Assembly (NCBI GenBank): GCA_964576715.1 | Contig: CAZNWE010000108.1 | Coordinates: 1 to 11,203, forward strand | Length of the DNA stretch: 11,203 bases | Reading direction: 5' to 3' | Origin: SLRI01 sp964576715 | GTDB lineage: Bacteria; Pseudomonadota; Alphaproteobacteria; Geminicoccales; Geminicoccaceae | In this document: positions 5,758 through 11,203 of the stretch, piece by piece | How positions within the stretch are numbered: the stretch's first letter is position 1 | Layout: the number at the start of each line of letters is the position of its first letter | Translations under genes and position numbers: made by a program | Notes under the pieces: generated by a model | What the model saw: the letters and a program-made list of their open reading frames with translations, nothing else | What the model was told of the DNA's origin: nothing | Database searches by the model: none

Positions 5758-6476
5758 GCCGGACGCACCAGCCCCGGCAGCTCGGCCAGGCTGGTCACGC
5801 GATGCGCCGGCCCGCCCGGCAAGCGCTCGGCGGCAGCACCCTGCCGGTCGACCTGCACCACCGTGCACCCGAACAGCGACGCCCCGTGGACATCCCACCC
5901 ATTGGCCGAAAGAAACAGGATCTGCCCGGCCGCCACGCTGAAATGCCGGGTCGCCAGCGCATAGACCTCCGGCACCGGCTTGAACACGCCCAGCGTCTCG
6001 ACCGAGAGCACTCGGTCGAGATGTTGGGCGATCCCGGCACTCGCCAGCCCCGCCGCCAGCATCTCGGGCGTCCCGTTCGAGAGCACCGCCAACGGCAGCC
6101 CCTGACCCTGCAGGGCGCCGAGCACCGCCGGCACCTCGGGATAGGGATCGAGCCGCCGGTAGGCCTCGAGCAGTGCGCGCCGCAACCCCGCCTCGCCGTT
6201 GAGCCCGTGCGCGTCGAGCGCATGATCGAGCGCATCTGCCGTCACCGCCGCGAAATCGGCGTGCGCCCGCATGCTGTTGCGCAGCCAGGTATAGGCCAGC
6301 TGCTTGTCCCGCCAGAGCATCGAGAGCCGGCGGGCCTGCTCGTCGCTGAGTGCCGCGCCACCCGCCGCCATCACCCGGGCCACCGCGGAATGGATATCGA
6401 GCAGGGTGCCGTAGGCGTCGAACACGACGGCAGCGATCGGCAGGGGCGCACGGCCCGGCAGGGCGAGACTGGGCAT
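5754..6476 (-). CDS. Haloacid dehalogenase, type II (L-2-haloacid dehalogenase-like)
   Basis: A 240-aa HAD-superfamily hydrolase expected to convert (S)-2-haloalkanoic acids to (R)-2-hydroxy acids. The complete catalytic set of L-2-haloacid dehalogenases aligns: nucleophile D20 and T24 in FDAYGTLLD, R56 in LWRDKQL, the YTWLRNSM segment, S133-N134 in VLSNG, K166 in GVFKP, Y172, and S190, N192 and D195 in LSANGWD. I chose the ATG at 6476, with GAGAG about 8 nt upstream, over an in-frame TTG at 6512; the product then has only a short extension before the first beta-strand. It overlaps the dehydratase start by 4 bp. The natural substrate may not be halogenated, since many family members are annotated on fold alone, but the retained active site favours genuine dehalogenase chemistry. 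Confidence 0.92.
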   Translation of the reverse strand: MPSLALPGRAPLPIAAVVFDAYGTLLDIHSAVARVMAAGGAALSDEQARRLSMLWRDKQLAYTWLRNSMRAHADFAAVTADALDHALDAHGLNGEAGLRRALLEAYRRLDPYPEVPAVLGALQGQGLPLAVLSNGTPEMLAAGLASAGIAQHLDRVLSVETLGVFKPVPEVYALATRHFSVAAGQILFLSANGWDVHGASLFGCTVVQVDRQGAAAERLPGGPAHRVTSLAELPGLVRPA

Positions 6477-6589
6477 GCGCCAAGCTCTCGCACCCGTAGC
6501 CCTGAGCGTCAAGCCGAGCTGCCCTCTCCACCGCGCCTCATGATCGTGCTAACGACAAGGCATCGTTGGGTCGCAGCCGGGAGACCAGC

Positions 6590-7045
6590 ATGGCCGCCAC
6601 CGATCCTCGCCAGTTGACCGCCGTCACCAGCGCCGCTGCAGCACCGGCCAGCGGCGTCCTGGCCAGTCCGGCCGGCCGCCGCGCCGTTCTCGCCGCCACG
6701 GTGGTCGGCGGCGTCGCCGCCGCAGCCCTCCTCGGCCGACCCAACCCCGCGATCACCGCGGACCCGGAGCTCGCCTTCGTGCTCCGCGGCATGGCGATGA
6801 TCAAGCTCGCCATCGCCGCCCTGGCGATTGCCCTGGTCTGGTGGCGCGCCGCGGCACCCGCCGCCGCCAGCCGCTTCCTCGCCTACACGGCCTGCACCGC
6901 CCTCCTCGCCGCCGCGGCGACCCTGGTGCTCGAGCTCGCCGTCATCGCCGCCACCTCGGTCGTCTTCCACGCCACGCTCATCACCCTGGGTCTCTTGGCG
7001 CTCAACGACACCGCCATCGCCAAGGGCGCGCTCGGGCGAAGGTAG
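6590..7045 (+). CDS. Small four-helix membrane protein, unknown function
   Basis: I do not recognise the family. The 151-aa product has an Ala-rich N terminus of about 40 residues and then four predicted membrane helices: AVLAATVVGGVAAAALL, MAMIKLAIAALAIALVWW, FLAYTACTALLAAAATLVLEL and SVVFHATLITLGLLAL. A short polar tail follows. The ATG at 6590 has CGGGAGA 5 nt upstream and is preferred to a TTG at 6566. It is divergent from the dehalogenase gene, with 113 bp between them. Frame-consistent third-position GC and the clean helix pattern support a real gene; nothing indicates a partner. Confidence 0.7.
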   Translation: MAATDPRQLTAVTSAAAAPASGVLASPAGRRAVLAATVVGGVAAAALLGRPNPAITADPELAFVLRGMAMIKLAIAALAIALVWWRAAAPAAASRFLAYTACTALLAAAATLVLELAVIAATSVVFHATLITLGLLALNDTAIAKGALGRR

Positions 7046-7383
7046 GAAATGCAAGGAGGATGACCCTCGGCGCGGCCCCACGATCAGTTCGGCGAGGTGC
7101 CCGCCCGGTGGTCGTGAGGGAGCTCCCCGAGCCGTGCGGCGGCCCCTGGCAGACCGACGCAGTCGACTTTCACGGCAGGTGCCACCGATGCTACGCCATT
7201 TGACGGCCGAGGATCGAAAGGCGTAGGGTAGTGCACCGCGACTGCCCGCCCAGCGCGGTTCCGCCAATCAGCCAAAAGAAACCGGCCACGGCGCTGTCGG
7301 CACTCGAGATGCCGGGGCGACGACGCCTGCCGCCGCCCCGGTCAACGCCGCCGCCGACCGACAGACGGTCGAGCGACCGTGGC
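7046..7383. other. 338-bp convergent intergenic stretch
   Basis: It lies between the ends of the membrane-protein gene (+) and the repeat-protein gene (-). A 47-codon plus-strand frame from ATG 7060 (Cys-containing C terminus GRCHRCYAI) has GGAGG directly touching its ATG, a poor arrangement. I see no terminator with a clear U-tract and no repeat shared with the rest of the window. Confidence 0.4.
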
Positions 7384-7731
7384 TCACTGCAAGAGGTCGA
7401 GCGTCAGATCACCGACCCCGATATTGCCGCTGCCCCGCAAGAACGCGCCAAGATTGTCGCTGCCGCGGTTGTCCACGCCAGTGCTGCCGTTGCCACGGTT
7501 GAACAGGCCGATATGATTTTGGCCCCGGTTGTCGAAGCCGTAATTACCGTTTTCCCCTAAGTTGAAGCCGATCTCCTGGATGAATCCGTAAGCCGCAGCG
7601 CTACCGCTACCGCCGAGAAAACCGGCGGTGACGCGATCGAGCTCGTCCGGGTTCAGCACCTTGTCGCCGTCGGCCGCCATTGCTGCGGTCGAGCAGATTG
7701 CGATTGCCGCACCGATGATGAGACCACGCAT
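7384..7731 (-). CDS. Small secreted decapeptide-repeat protein
   Basis: 115 aa; no named family recognised. Residues 1-20 form a Sec signal peptide ending AMAA, cleaved before D21. Then comes LNPDELDRVTAG (26-37), which resembles the ELxxVxGG leader motif of peptides exported by peptidase-containing ABC transporters. From 55 to 104 there are five 10-residue repeats starting at G55, G65, G75, G85 and G95, of the form G-hydrophobic-D/F-N-R-G plus four residues: GFDNRGQNHI, GLFNRGNGST, GVDNRGSDNL, GAFLRGSGNI. The regular Gly/Asn spacing suggests a solenoid or beta-roll. Start: ATG 7731 with GGAG 9 nt upstream (an in-frame TTG at 7746 overlaps that GGAG). A plausible promoter lies at 7828-7857. 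Codons for the repeats differ in DNA, so selection acts on the protein. Confidence 0.75.
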   Translation of the reverse strand: MRGLIIGAAIAICSTAAMAADGDKVLNPDELDRVTAGFLGGSGSAAAYGFIQEIGFNLGENGNYGFDNRGQNHIGLFNRGNGSTGVDNRGSDNLGAFLRGSGNIGVGDLTLDLLQ

Positions 7732-7777
7732 TGTTCGCTTCTCCAACCTGAGGTTTGATCCCTAGCCGCTTTCGACA

Positions 7778-7813
7778 CTTCCGCTTCCATCTTGTGACCA
7801 GCGCAAGCGGAAG
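7778..7813 (-). promoter_or_regulatory. Hairpin in the leader of the repeat-protein gene
   Basis: CTTCCGCTT (7778-7786) and AAGCGGAAG (7805-7813) are perfect 9-bp arms around an 18-nt loop. They lie between the predicted transcription start (about 7821) and the start codon at 7731. It may be an operator or an mRNA structure. Confidence 0.4.
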
Positions 7814-7827
7814 CGCAAAAGTGCCGT

Positions 7828-7857
7828 AAGATAAGTCGTCGGGGCTTTGCAGGTCAA
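7828..7857 (-). promoter_or_regulatory. Probable sigma-70 promoter of the repeat-protein gene
   Basis: On the minus strand TTGACC (7857-7852), then TATCTT (7833-7828) after 18 bp, or TTATCT after 17 bp. The predicted start near 7821 gives a leader of about 90 nt. Confidence 0.45.
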
Positions 7858-8222
7858 CTGGCGCATAAGCTCTAGTCTTGCTGGTAAAGACTACCACTTT
7901 GGTCTACGGGGAAGACTTTGCGGATATTTGTGTATCGCCAAAAGCCGAACAGCACCAGAGACTTCTCATCTGCCAATCGTTTGCCGCTCGAGCTGCCGCA
8001 ATCGCGCGGCACCGCCGGCGCCGCTCGCCATCCACCGTGCCGTTGCCATCGCCGGACAGGTGGCAAGACCTGCCGGCCCAGCGGTCGGCCGCCGCTTCGT
8101 CTCTCGGCTTCCCGCCGCGCCGGCACCGGCCGTCGCATGGTCGTGAGCACGGGTTGTGGTTGCCCGGCGGGGCGATCATGTTGCGTGGTGCGGAGCGTTA
8201 TCGAGGAGGCGGAGGGGTCGGG
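7858..8222. other. 365-bp stretch upstream of the bicupin gene
   Basis: No coding frame here has recognisable homology. One small hairpin is visible: TAGTCTT (7873-7879) and AAGACTA (7887-7893) with a 7-nt loop. The left part is AT-richer than the surroundings. The region must hold the cupin gene's promoter, but I cannot place it. Confidence 0.4.
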
Positions 8223-8978
8223 ATGCTGGTGAATGCGGACTTCGGTCGACGGGTAACGGTTCGGGCCGGCGAACTGGCGTGGCAGGCATCGCCGATGGCC
8301 GGCGTCGAACGGCGCATGCTCGATCGCGTCGGCGGCGAGGTGGCAAGGGCGACCAGCCTCGTCCGCTACGCGCCGGGCAGCCGCTTCTCGGCGCACGAGC
8401 ATGGCGGCGGCGAGGAGTTTCTGGTGCTCGAGGGGGTGTTTCAGGACGAGCATGGCGACTATCCGGTGGGGACGTACGTGCGCAACCCGCCGACGTCGCG
8501 GCACCTGCCCGGGTCGGCCGAGGGGTGCGTGATCCTGGTCAAGCTGCACCAGTTCGATCCCTTGGATCGGCGGCAGGTTCGTGTCGATGCGGCGGCGATC
8601 GAACCGCACCCGGTCAGCGGGCGTCCCGGTGTGTCGATCGTGCCGCTGCACGCCGATGCGCTAGAGGATGTCCGGATCGAGCACTGGGCGCCGGGGGCGG
8701 AGGTGACGCTCGCGGCGCCGGGCGGCGTCGAGGTGTTCGTGCTCCGCGGCAGCTTCAGCGAAGCCGGTGAGGTCTTCGAGCGCTACGGCTGGCTGCGCCT
8801 GCCGGTGAACTCGATGTTGCGGGCGGTGGCCGGTGACCAGGGCGCGCAGGTCTGGGTAAAGACCGGGCACCTGGCCCATGTCGCAGCCCTGGACGGCCCG
8901 CTCGGCGCGGCTCGAGATACAAGGTCTCCTCGGCGGCACGATGGGGACGCTGGAGTTGCACGCAGCCAGCGACAATGA
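8223..8978 (+). CDS. ChrR-like bicupin protein without an anti-sigma domain
   Basis: A 251-aa protein with two cupin-type halves, similar to the C-terminal cupin of ChrR-family anti-sigma factors. The first half has RYAPGSRFSAHEHGGGEEFLVLEG, with metal ligands H58, H60 and E64, and a fourth candidate H94 in NPPTSRH. The second half (about 145-220) keeps the fold pattern (APGAEVTL, GGVEVFVLRGSF, YGWLRLP, VWVKTGHL) but lacks the His cluster. No N-terminal zinc-binding anti-sigma domain is present and no ECF sigma gene is adjacent, so a sensor or enzyme role is as likely as sigma control. The last 35 or so residues beyond VKTGHL are polar and look like an atypical extension. ATG 8223 follows the purine-rich GGCGGAGGGG; an in-frame ATG at 8178 is possible but gives a low-complexity extension. 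Confidence 0.85.
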   Translation: MLVNADFGRRVTVRAGELAWQASPMAGVERRMLDRVGGEVARATSLVRYAPGSRFSAHEHGGGEEFLVLEGVFQDEHGDYPVGTYVRNPPTSRHLPGSAEGCVILVKLHQFDPLDRRQVRVDAAAIEPHPVSGRPGVSIVPLHADALEDVRIEHWAPGAEVTLAAPGGVEVFVLRGSFSEAGEVFERYGWLRLPVNSMLRAVAGDQGAQVWVKTGHLAHVAALDGPLGAARDTRSPRRHDGDAGVARSQRQ

Positions 8979-9154
8979 CCGCCTGAGCTGTGCCGCGCGC
9001 CGGCTCCGGGACGGGGCGCCTCGAAATGGGCGAAACCGGGCATCGGACGCGAGACGGTGTCCATTCCTTGCCGGCTCGGCCAATCCCGTGCCGCGCCGCC
9101 GTCGCTGTCGATCAGCACCAGCGCGCCTCGTCAGGCGGCGCCGAGCGGATGACA

Positions 9155-9188
9155 CCTACGCTTCTCACGTTGCGAGAGTAGGTCGCCG
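9155..9188 (+). other. 5S rRNA 3'-end-like hairpin fragment
   Basis: CCTAC (9155-9159) pairs with GTAGG (9178-9182), and TCTC (9163-9166) pairs with GAGA (9174-9177), around the loop ACGTTGC. The run TGCGAGAGTAGGTCGCCG resembles the conserved 3' end of 5S rRNA (GAGAGTAGGTCGCCGCC in alphaproteobacteria). The 5' half of 5S is not visible, so at most this is a fragment. Confidence 0.3.
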
Positions 9189-9301
9189 AGGCAGTGTCTC
9201 AGCATTCGTGACGACACCCGGCCGGTGCTGCAGCCGGTCATTCTGGCCGCGTTGACGGCACGCGCCGGCGCCACACCTCTATGCCACAGCCGCACCAGAC
9301 A

Positions 9302-9396
9302 GGGTTCGTTCGTCGCTCGGGTTCACAGAAGGGTGCTGGTAACGAAACGTGACGGATTCTGCGCCATAAACAACGCTAATGGCGCATCCAATGACA
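9302..9396 (+). repeat. Composite intergenic repeat, copy B
   Basis: In the opposite orientation to copy A: GGGTTCG (9302-9308), CGGGTTC (9318-9324), AAGGG, GTGACG (9350-9355), then the 29-bp core at 9360-9388, then ATGACA (9391-9396). The core has perfect 8-bp arms TGCGCCAT and ATGGCGCA around AAACAACGCTA. It lacks the 32-bp array that abuts copy A. Confidence 0.7.
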
Positions 9397-9518
9397 CGGT
9401 ATGGGTCGGCTGCGAGGGACACCTCCCACTTTTAGCAAATGCACCGCCAGCCCAGCCATCTCCACCCTAACGTTCCGGAGGGGCCGGTGGAGAGGCTAGC
9501 CTCCGCGCCATCTTCTTT

Positions 9519-10121
9519 CTATCCGGCTTTCCTCTGCACGGTGGCGATGAGGGTGTCGGCGAAGGTGTCGACGCTTGGCCAGTCTGTGTAGTCGATGGTG
9601 CTGGTGCCGTCGGTGGGGCCGCCGGTGATCCACATGACGAGGCGGATCATTTGGCGGTCGAGCCAGCGGTATTCGGGGTAGTCGAGTTTGCCGGCGAAGG
9701 TGGTGGCGGTGGTGGGGTGGAGGTCGTGTTTGGCGATCAGTTTTTTGAGGTAGGGGTTGGTTTCGGCGGTGCGTTTTTCGGGTTTGCGGGCGGTGAGGTT
9801 GACCGAGGCGAGGGCCAGGGGCGGCGGGGCGGGGTGGGTTTTGTAGGCTTCGAGGAAGTATTCGGCGGGTTTCAGGTGTTTGCCGTAGCGGACGGCGGCG
9901 GTGACGACCATGAGGCTGGTGCCGGCGAGGATCTCGGCCGCTGGGCGGTTGGCGGCGAGGTCCAGGGTTTCGGTGGCGAGGCCGGCGGCCTCGAGGCGTT
10001 CGGCGATGCGGGTAGCGATGGTTCGGGTGTGGCCGTCGTGGCTGGCGTAGCCGATGCGCACGAGGCCGGTCGCCGCAGGCGCGTGCGTTGCGCGCGTCGT
10101 TTCGCGTTCGCCCAACGCCAT
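9519..10121 (-). CDS. hemG: HemG-type protoporphyrinogen IX dehydrogenase (quinone-dependent)
   Basis: A 200-aa long-chain-flavodoxin-like FMN enzyme that oxidises protoporphyrinogen IX to protoporphyrin IX, passing electrons to the quinone pool (penultimate step of haem synthesis, at the inner membrane). After a 20-residue N-terminal extension the flavodoxin start RIGYASHDGHTRTIA (22-36) forms the FMN phosphate loop. Hallmark HemG features follow: AVRYGKH (76-82), the long loop ARKPEKRTAETNPY (111-124), YPEYRWLDRQMIRLVMW (148-164), and GGPTD...YTDW (167-181). These match E. coli HemG closely. ATG 10121 has GGAGG 5 nt upstream; an in-frame open stretch upstream is not needed. Haem supply links functionally to the haem-dependent bd oxidase in this window, but the genes are about 7 kb apart and not one operon. 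Confidence 0.93.
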   Translation of the reverse strand: MALGERETTRATHAPAATGLVRIGYASHDGHTRTIATRIAERLEAAGLATETLDLAANRPAAEILAGTSLMVVTAAVRYGKHLKPAEYFLEAYKTHPAPPPLALASVNLTARKPEKRTAETNPYLKKLIAKHDLHPTTATTFAGKLDYPEYRWLDRQMIRLVMWITGGPTDGTSTIDYTDWPSVDTFADTLIATVQRKAG

Positions 10122-10415
10122 GCGTCCCTCCATCCAGCCCATGCACCGGTCTGACGCGGCGCTGTTGTCAGAGCGCTTGCCGGCCCGACCGTGCCGGTGT
10201 CGGATACCATCGGCGTCGAGCGGGCGGCAAGCGGCTTGCCGGGACGGTCGCTTGCAGGGCGACACTGGTCCTGCTCGTTCTCGGGTGGTGGGCGATCGCT
10301 GTCGCTGTTGGGGATGACGGCTCTTTTGGGGTAACAGAAGCTGACGCGGATCTCGGTTGGCGAGGTCGAAAAAGCATGTCGGGAACAGCTCTGCCGTCGC
10401 CAGCGCCTGCCGGTC
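10122..10415. other. Intergenic region between hemG and the antitoxin gene
   Basis: 294 bp with no supported gene. A plus-strand frame crossing it includes a hydrophobic run (ATLVLLVLGWWAIAVAV) but has no ribosome site or homology. The hemG promoter should lie here on the minus strand, but no clear -35/-10 pair is visible. Confidence 0.4.
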
Positions 10416-10664
10416 TCAGTCTCGGACCTCGCGTTCCAGCACCTCTCGGATAAACCGCTGGTATGGAATGCCGCGCGCTTTCGCGCGTGCCTTGACGGCG
10501 TCCAGCAAACCGCTCGGCAGACGCATGGTCACGCGGCTGTCCTTGGCCGTATACTCGAAACGCATCGGCACCATCTGGCTGAAGTCGTATTCAGTGAGGT
10601 CGGCCGTTGCCACGAACTCTTCCGCTTCCTCGTCGCTCTTCAGAACTGGCCAGGGCTTCTTCAC
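10416..10664 (-). CDS. CopG-family ribbon-helix-helix antitoxin
   Basis: 82-aa antitoxin (CopG_antitoxin type) paired with the upstream BrnT toxin. The N-terminal toxin-binding segment is KKPWPVLKSDEEAEEFVATADLTEYDFS (2-29), typical of the family. The C-terminal ribbon-helix-helix is SRVTMRLPSGLLDAVKARAK (43-62) followed by GIPYQRFIREVLERE (65-79), which should dimerise and bind operator DNA. I chose the GTG at 10664 because AAGGAG (plus strand 10675-10680) lies 10 nt upstream and homologues begin with MKKP; the longer frame to 10700 adds unrelated residues. It overlaps the toxin gene by 74 bp, the antitoxin being second in the operon. Confidence 0.9.
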   Translation of the reverse strand: MKKPWPVLKSDEEAEEFVATADLTEYDFSQMVPMRFEYTAKDSRVTMRLPSGLLDAVKARAKARGIPYQRFIREVLEREVRD

Positions 10665-10920
10665 AAGCGCGCAGCTCCTTGGTGCGCATGTAGCGGACAC
10701 TGATCGGCCGGAGCCGATTGCCGCGCATGGTAAAGACGGCGAAGAGCCGACGGCCGGCTCTCGTGCGCACCACCCTTCGGTAGCGCTTCTCGATCGGACT
10801 CGGGTCGTCGACCACCATTCGGATGACGCTCAGCGCTTCCTCGATCTCCTCGATCGAGACCCCGTGACGCTGGCATTTCGCCCGGTTGCCGTCGTCCCAA
10901 TCGAAGCCGTCGAACTCCAT
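10591..10920 (-). CDS. brnT: BrnT family ribonuclease toxin
   Basis: A 109-aa RelE-like-fold RNase toxin. The BrnT signature is complete: FDWDDGN (6-12), RHGVSIEEIEEAL (18-30), the D-x-P acidic segment (39-40), EKRYRRVVRTRAGRRLFAVFTMRGNRLRPISVRYMRTKE (44-82) with the conserved E44, R46 and R80 region. By family it cleaves RNA and is neutralised by the downstream antitoxin. ATG 10920 has a weak AAGGG upstream. The last 24 or so residues (ALASSEERRGSG...) run past the usual family end and are encoded within the antitoxin gene, so the toxin tail is probably shaped by overlap rather than function. Confidence 0.9.
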   Translation of the reverse strand: MEFDGFDWDDGNRAKCQRHGVSIEEIEEALSVIRMVVDDPSPIEKRYRRVVRTRAGRRLFAVFTMRGNRLRPISVRYMRTKELRACEEALASSEERRGSGRVRGNGRPH

Positions 10921-10931
10921 CGGCCCTTCTC

Positions 10932-10959
10932 AAGATATGGCAGCCAAACGTCCATACAA
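10932..10959 (-). promoter_or_regulatory. Possible promoter of the brnT operon
   Basis: Minus strand TTGTAT (10959-10954), 16 bp, TATCTT (10937-10932). The predicted start falls only a few bases before the brnT ATG, implying a nearly leaderless mRNA; this would fit the weak ribosome site. Confidence 0.3.
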
Positions 10960-10996
10960 TAACGGCCTTTGCTGTAATGCCTTCCCGGGGAGGGTT

Positions 10997-11020
10997 CGGG
11001 AGGGGGCCTCCCCTCTCCCG
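10997..11020 (-). terminator. GC-rich hairpin directly after mmsA
   Basis: Arms CGGGAGGGG (10997-11005) and CCCC-T-CTCCCG (11010-11020, one bulged base) with a 4-nt loop begin at the base next to the mmsA stop codon. There is no U-tract, so it is a weak candidate terminator or an mRNA-protecting structure. Confidence 0.4.
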
Positions 11021-11203
11021 CTAGCCCATCGTCGGCATCTGGAATTCGGCCCCGGCCCTGATCCCCGTCGGCCAGCGGGTCGTGATCGCCTTTTGCTTGG
11101 TGTAGAACCGGACGGCCTCCATGCCGTGGGCGTGGTGGTCGCCGAAGAGCGAGCGCTTCCAGCCGCCGAAGCTGTGGAAGGCCATGGGCACCGGGATCGG
11201 CAC
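11021..11203 (-). CDS. mmsA: Methylmalonate-semialdehyde dehydrogenase (CoA-acylating), C-terminal part
   Basis: The final 60 codons of an aldehyde dehydrogenase; the frame runs off the right edge, so about 440 N-terminal residues lie outside. The visible tail VPIPVPMAFHSFGGWKRS followed by LFGDHHAHGMEAVRFYTKQK and ITTRWPTGIRAG...MPTMG is the characteristic C terminus of MmsA. This enzyme converts methylmalonate semialdehyde (or malonate semialdehyde) to propionyl-CoA (or acetyl-CoA) in valine and myo-inositol breakdown. The catalytic Cys and NAD-binding segments are outside the window. The Met at 11185 (residue 7 of the visible part) is internal, not a start. Confidence 0.93.
   Translation of the reverse strand: MPIPVPMAFHSFGGWKRSLFGDHHAHGMEAVRFYTKQKAITTRWPTGIRAGAEFQMPTMG

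Larger units (their letters stand above)
8979..9518. other. 540-bp non-coding region between convergent genes
   Basis: No frame has convincing protein homology. Recognisable content is a hairpin reminiscent of the 3' part of 5S rRNA (9155-9188), the second copy of the composite repeat (about 9302-9396), and a 12-bp palindrome GAGGCTAGCCTC (9492-9503) just beyond the hemG stop. Confidence 0.6.

Noticed and set aside
4780..5964. 394-codon plus-strand frame
   Set aside because: Antisense to the dehydratase and dehalogenase genes, both of which have complete catalytic motifs.
7231..7560. 109-codon plus-strand frame
   Set aside because: Opposite the secreted repeat protein, which has a signal peptide, ribosome site and promoter; this frame has none.
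7878..8222. N-terminal extension of the bicupin frame to 7878
   Set aside because: Arg/Pro/Ser-rich with no homology; the good ribosome site lies just before ATG 8223.
9651..10154. Gly/Val-rich 167-codon plus-strand frame
   Set aside because: Antisense of hemG, caused by repeated GGC/GTG patterns.
10088..10453. Plus-strand frame with one hydrophobic segment, as a small membrane protein
   Set aside because: No ribosome site, overlaps the hemG 5' end and the antitoxin 3' end on the other strand, and the flanking residues are Arg/Pro-rich shadow-like.
10357..10962. 201-codon plus-strand frame
   Set aside because: Antisense of the brnT and antitoxin genes, which both match known families over their lengths.

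Overview
The window is high-GC (about two thirds G+C in most genes) with alphaproteobacterial-looking proteins: a cyanide-insensitive-type cytochrome bd oxidase, a CoA-acylating methylmalonate-semialdehyde dehydrogenase, DUF433/DUF5615 and BrnT/CopG toxin-antitoxin pairs, and what looks like a DUF29 fragment. A Rhodospirillales- or Rhizobiales-like alphaproteobacterium is the best guess; the sequence alone does not fix the genus.

Layout. Positions 2-2169 hold the 3' part of cydA and all of cydB (+). A DUF433 antitoxin and a DUF5615 PIN-like toxin follow (2294-2879, +) behind a good promoter. A visibly AT-richer gene of the TIGR02391/Hypoth_ymh family (3003-3761, -) sits between GGTAC-type repeats and looks acquired. 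From 3762 to 4785 there is no convincing intact gene. This stretch holds a DUF29-like remnant with a 24-bp hairpin, two copies of a palindromic repeat, an array of four 21-bp units spaced at 32 bp, helically phased GAACCC repeats and an orphan consensus promoter. A translationally coupled pair follows on the minus strand: a type II haloacid dehalogenase and a PLP-dependent threonine/serine dehydratase (6476 down to 4786). A small four-helix membrane protein (6590-7045, +) diverges from it.

The right half holds a small secreted decapeptide-repeat protein (7731-7384, -) with its own promoter and a structured leader, a ChrR-like bicupin (8223-8978, +), and a 540-bp non-coding stretch with a second copy of the composite repeat. 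It then has a HemG-type protoporphyrinogen oxidase (10121-9519, -), a BrnT toxin whose gene overlaps its CopG antitoxin gene by 74 bp (10920-10416, -), and the 3' end of mmsA (-, running off the window).

The oxidase, dehalogenase/dehydratase, hemG and mmsA look like housekeeping or catabolic genes and do not form one pathway. The accessory layer consists of two toxin-antitoxin modules, one probable HEPN-like defence-associated gene and a dense set of intergenic repeats. The most unusual material is the 3.8-4.8 kb repeat region, whose composite element recurs inverted near 9.3 kb, and the palindromic repeat found just after the stop codons of two unrelated genes. I did not find a complete new multi-gene system.
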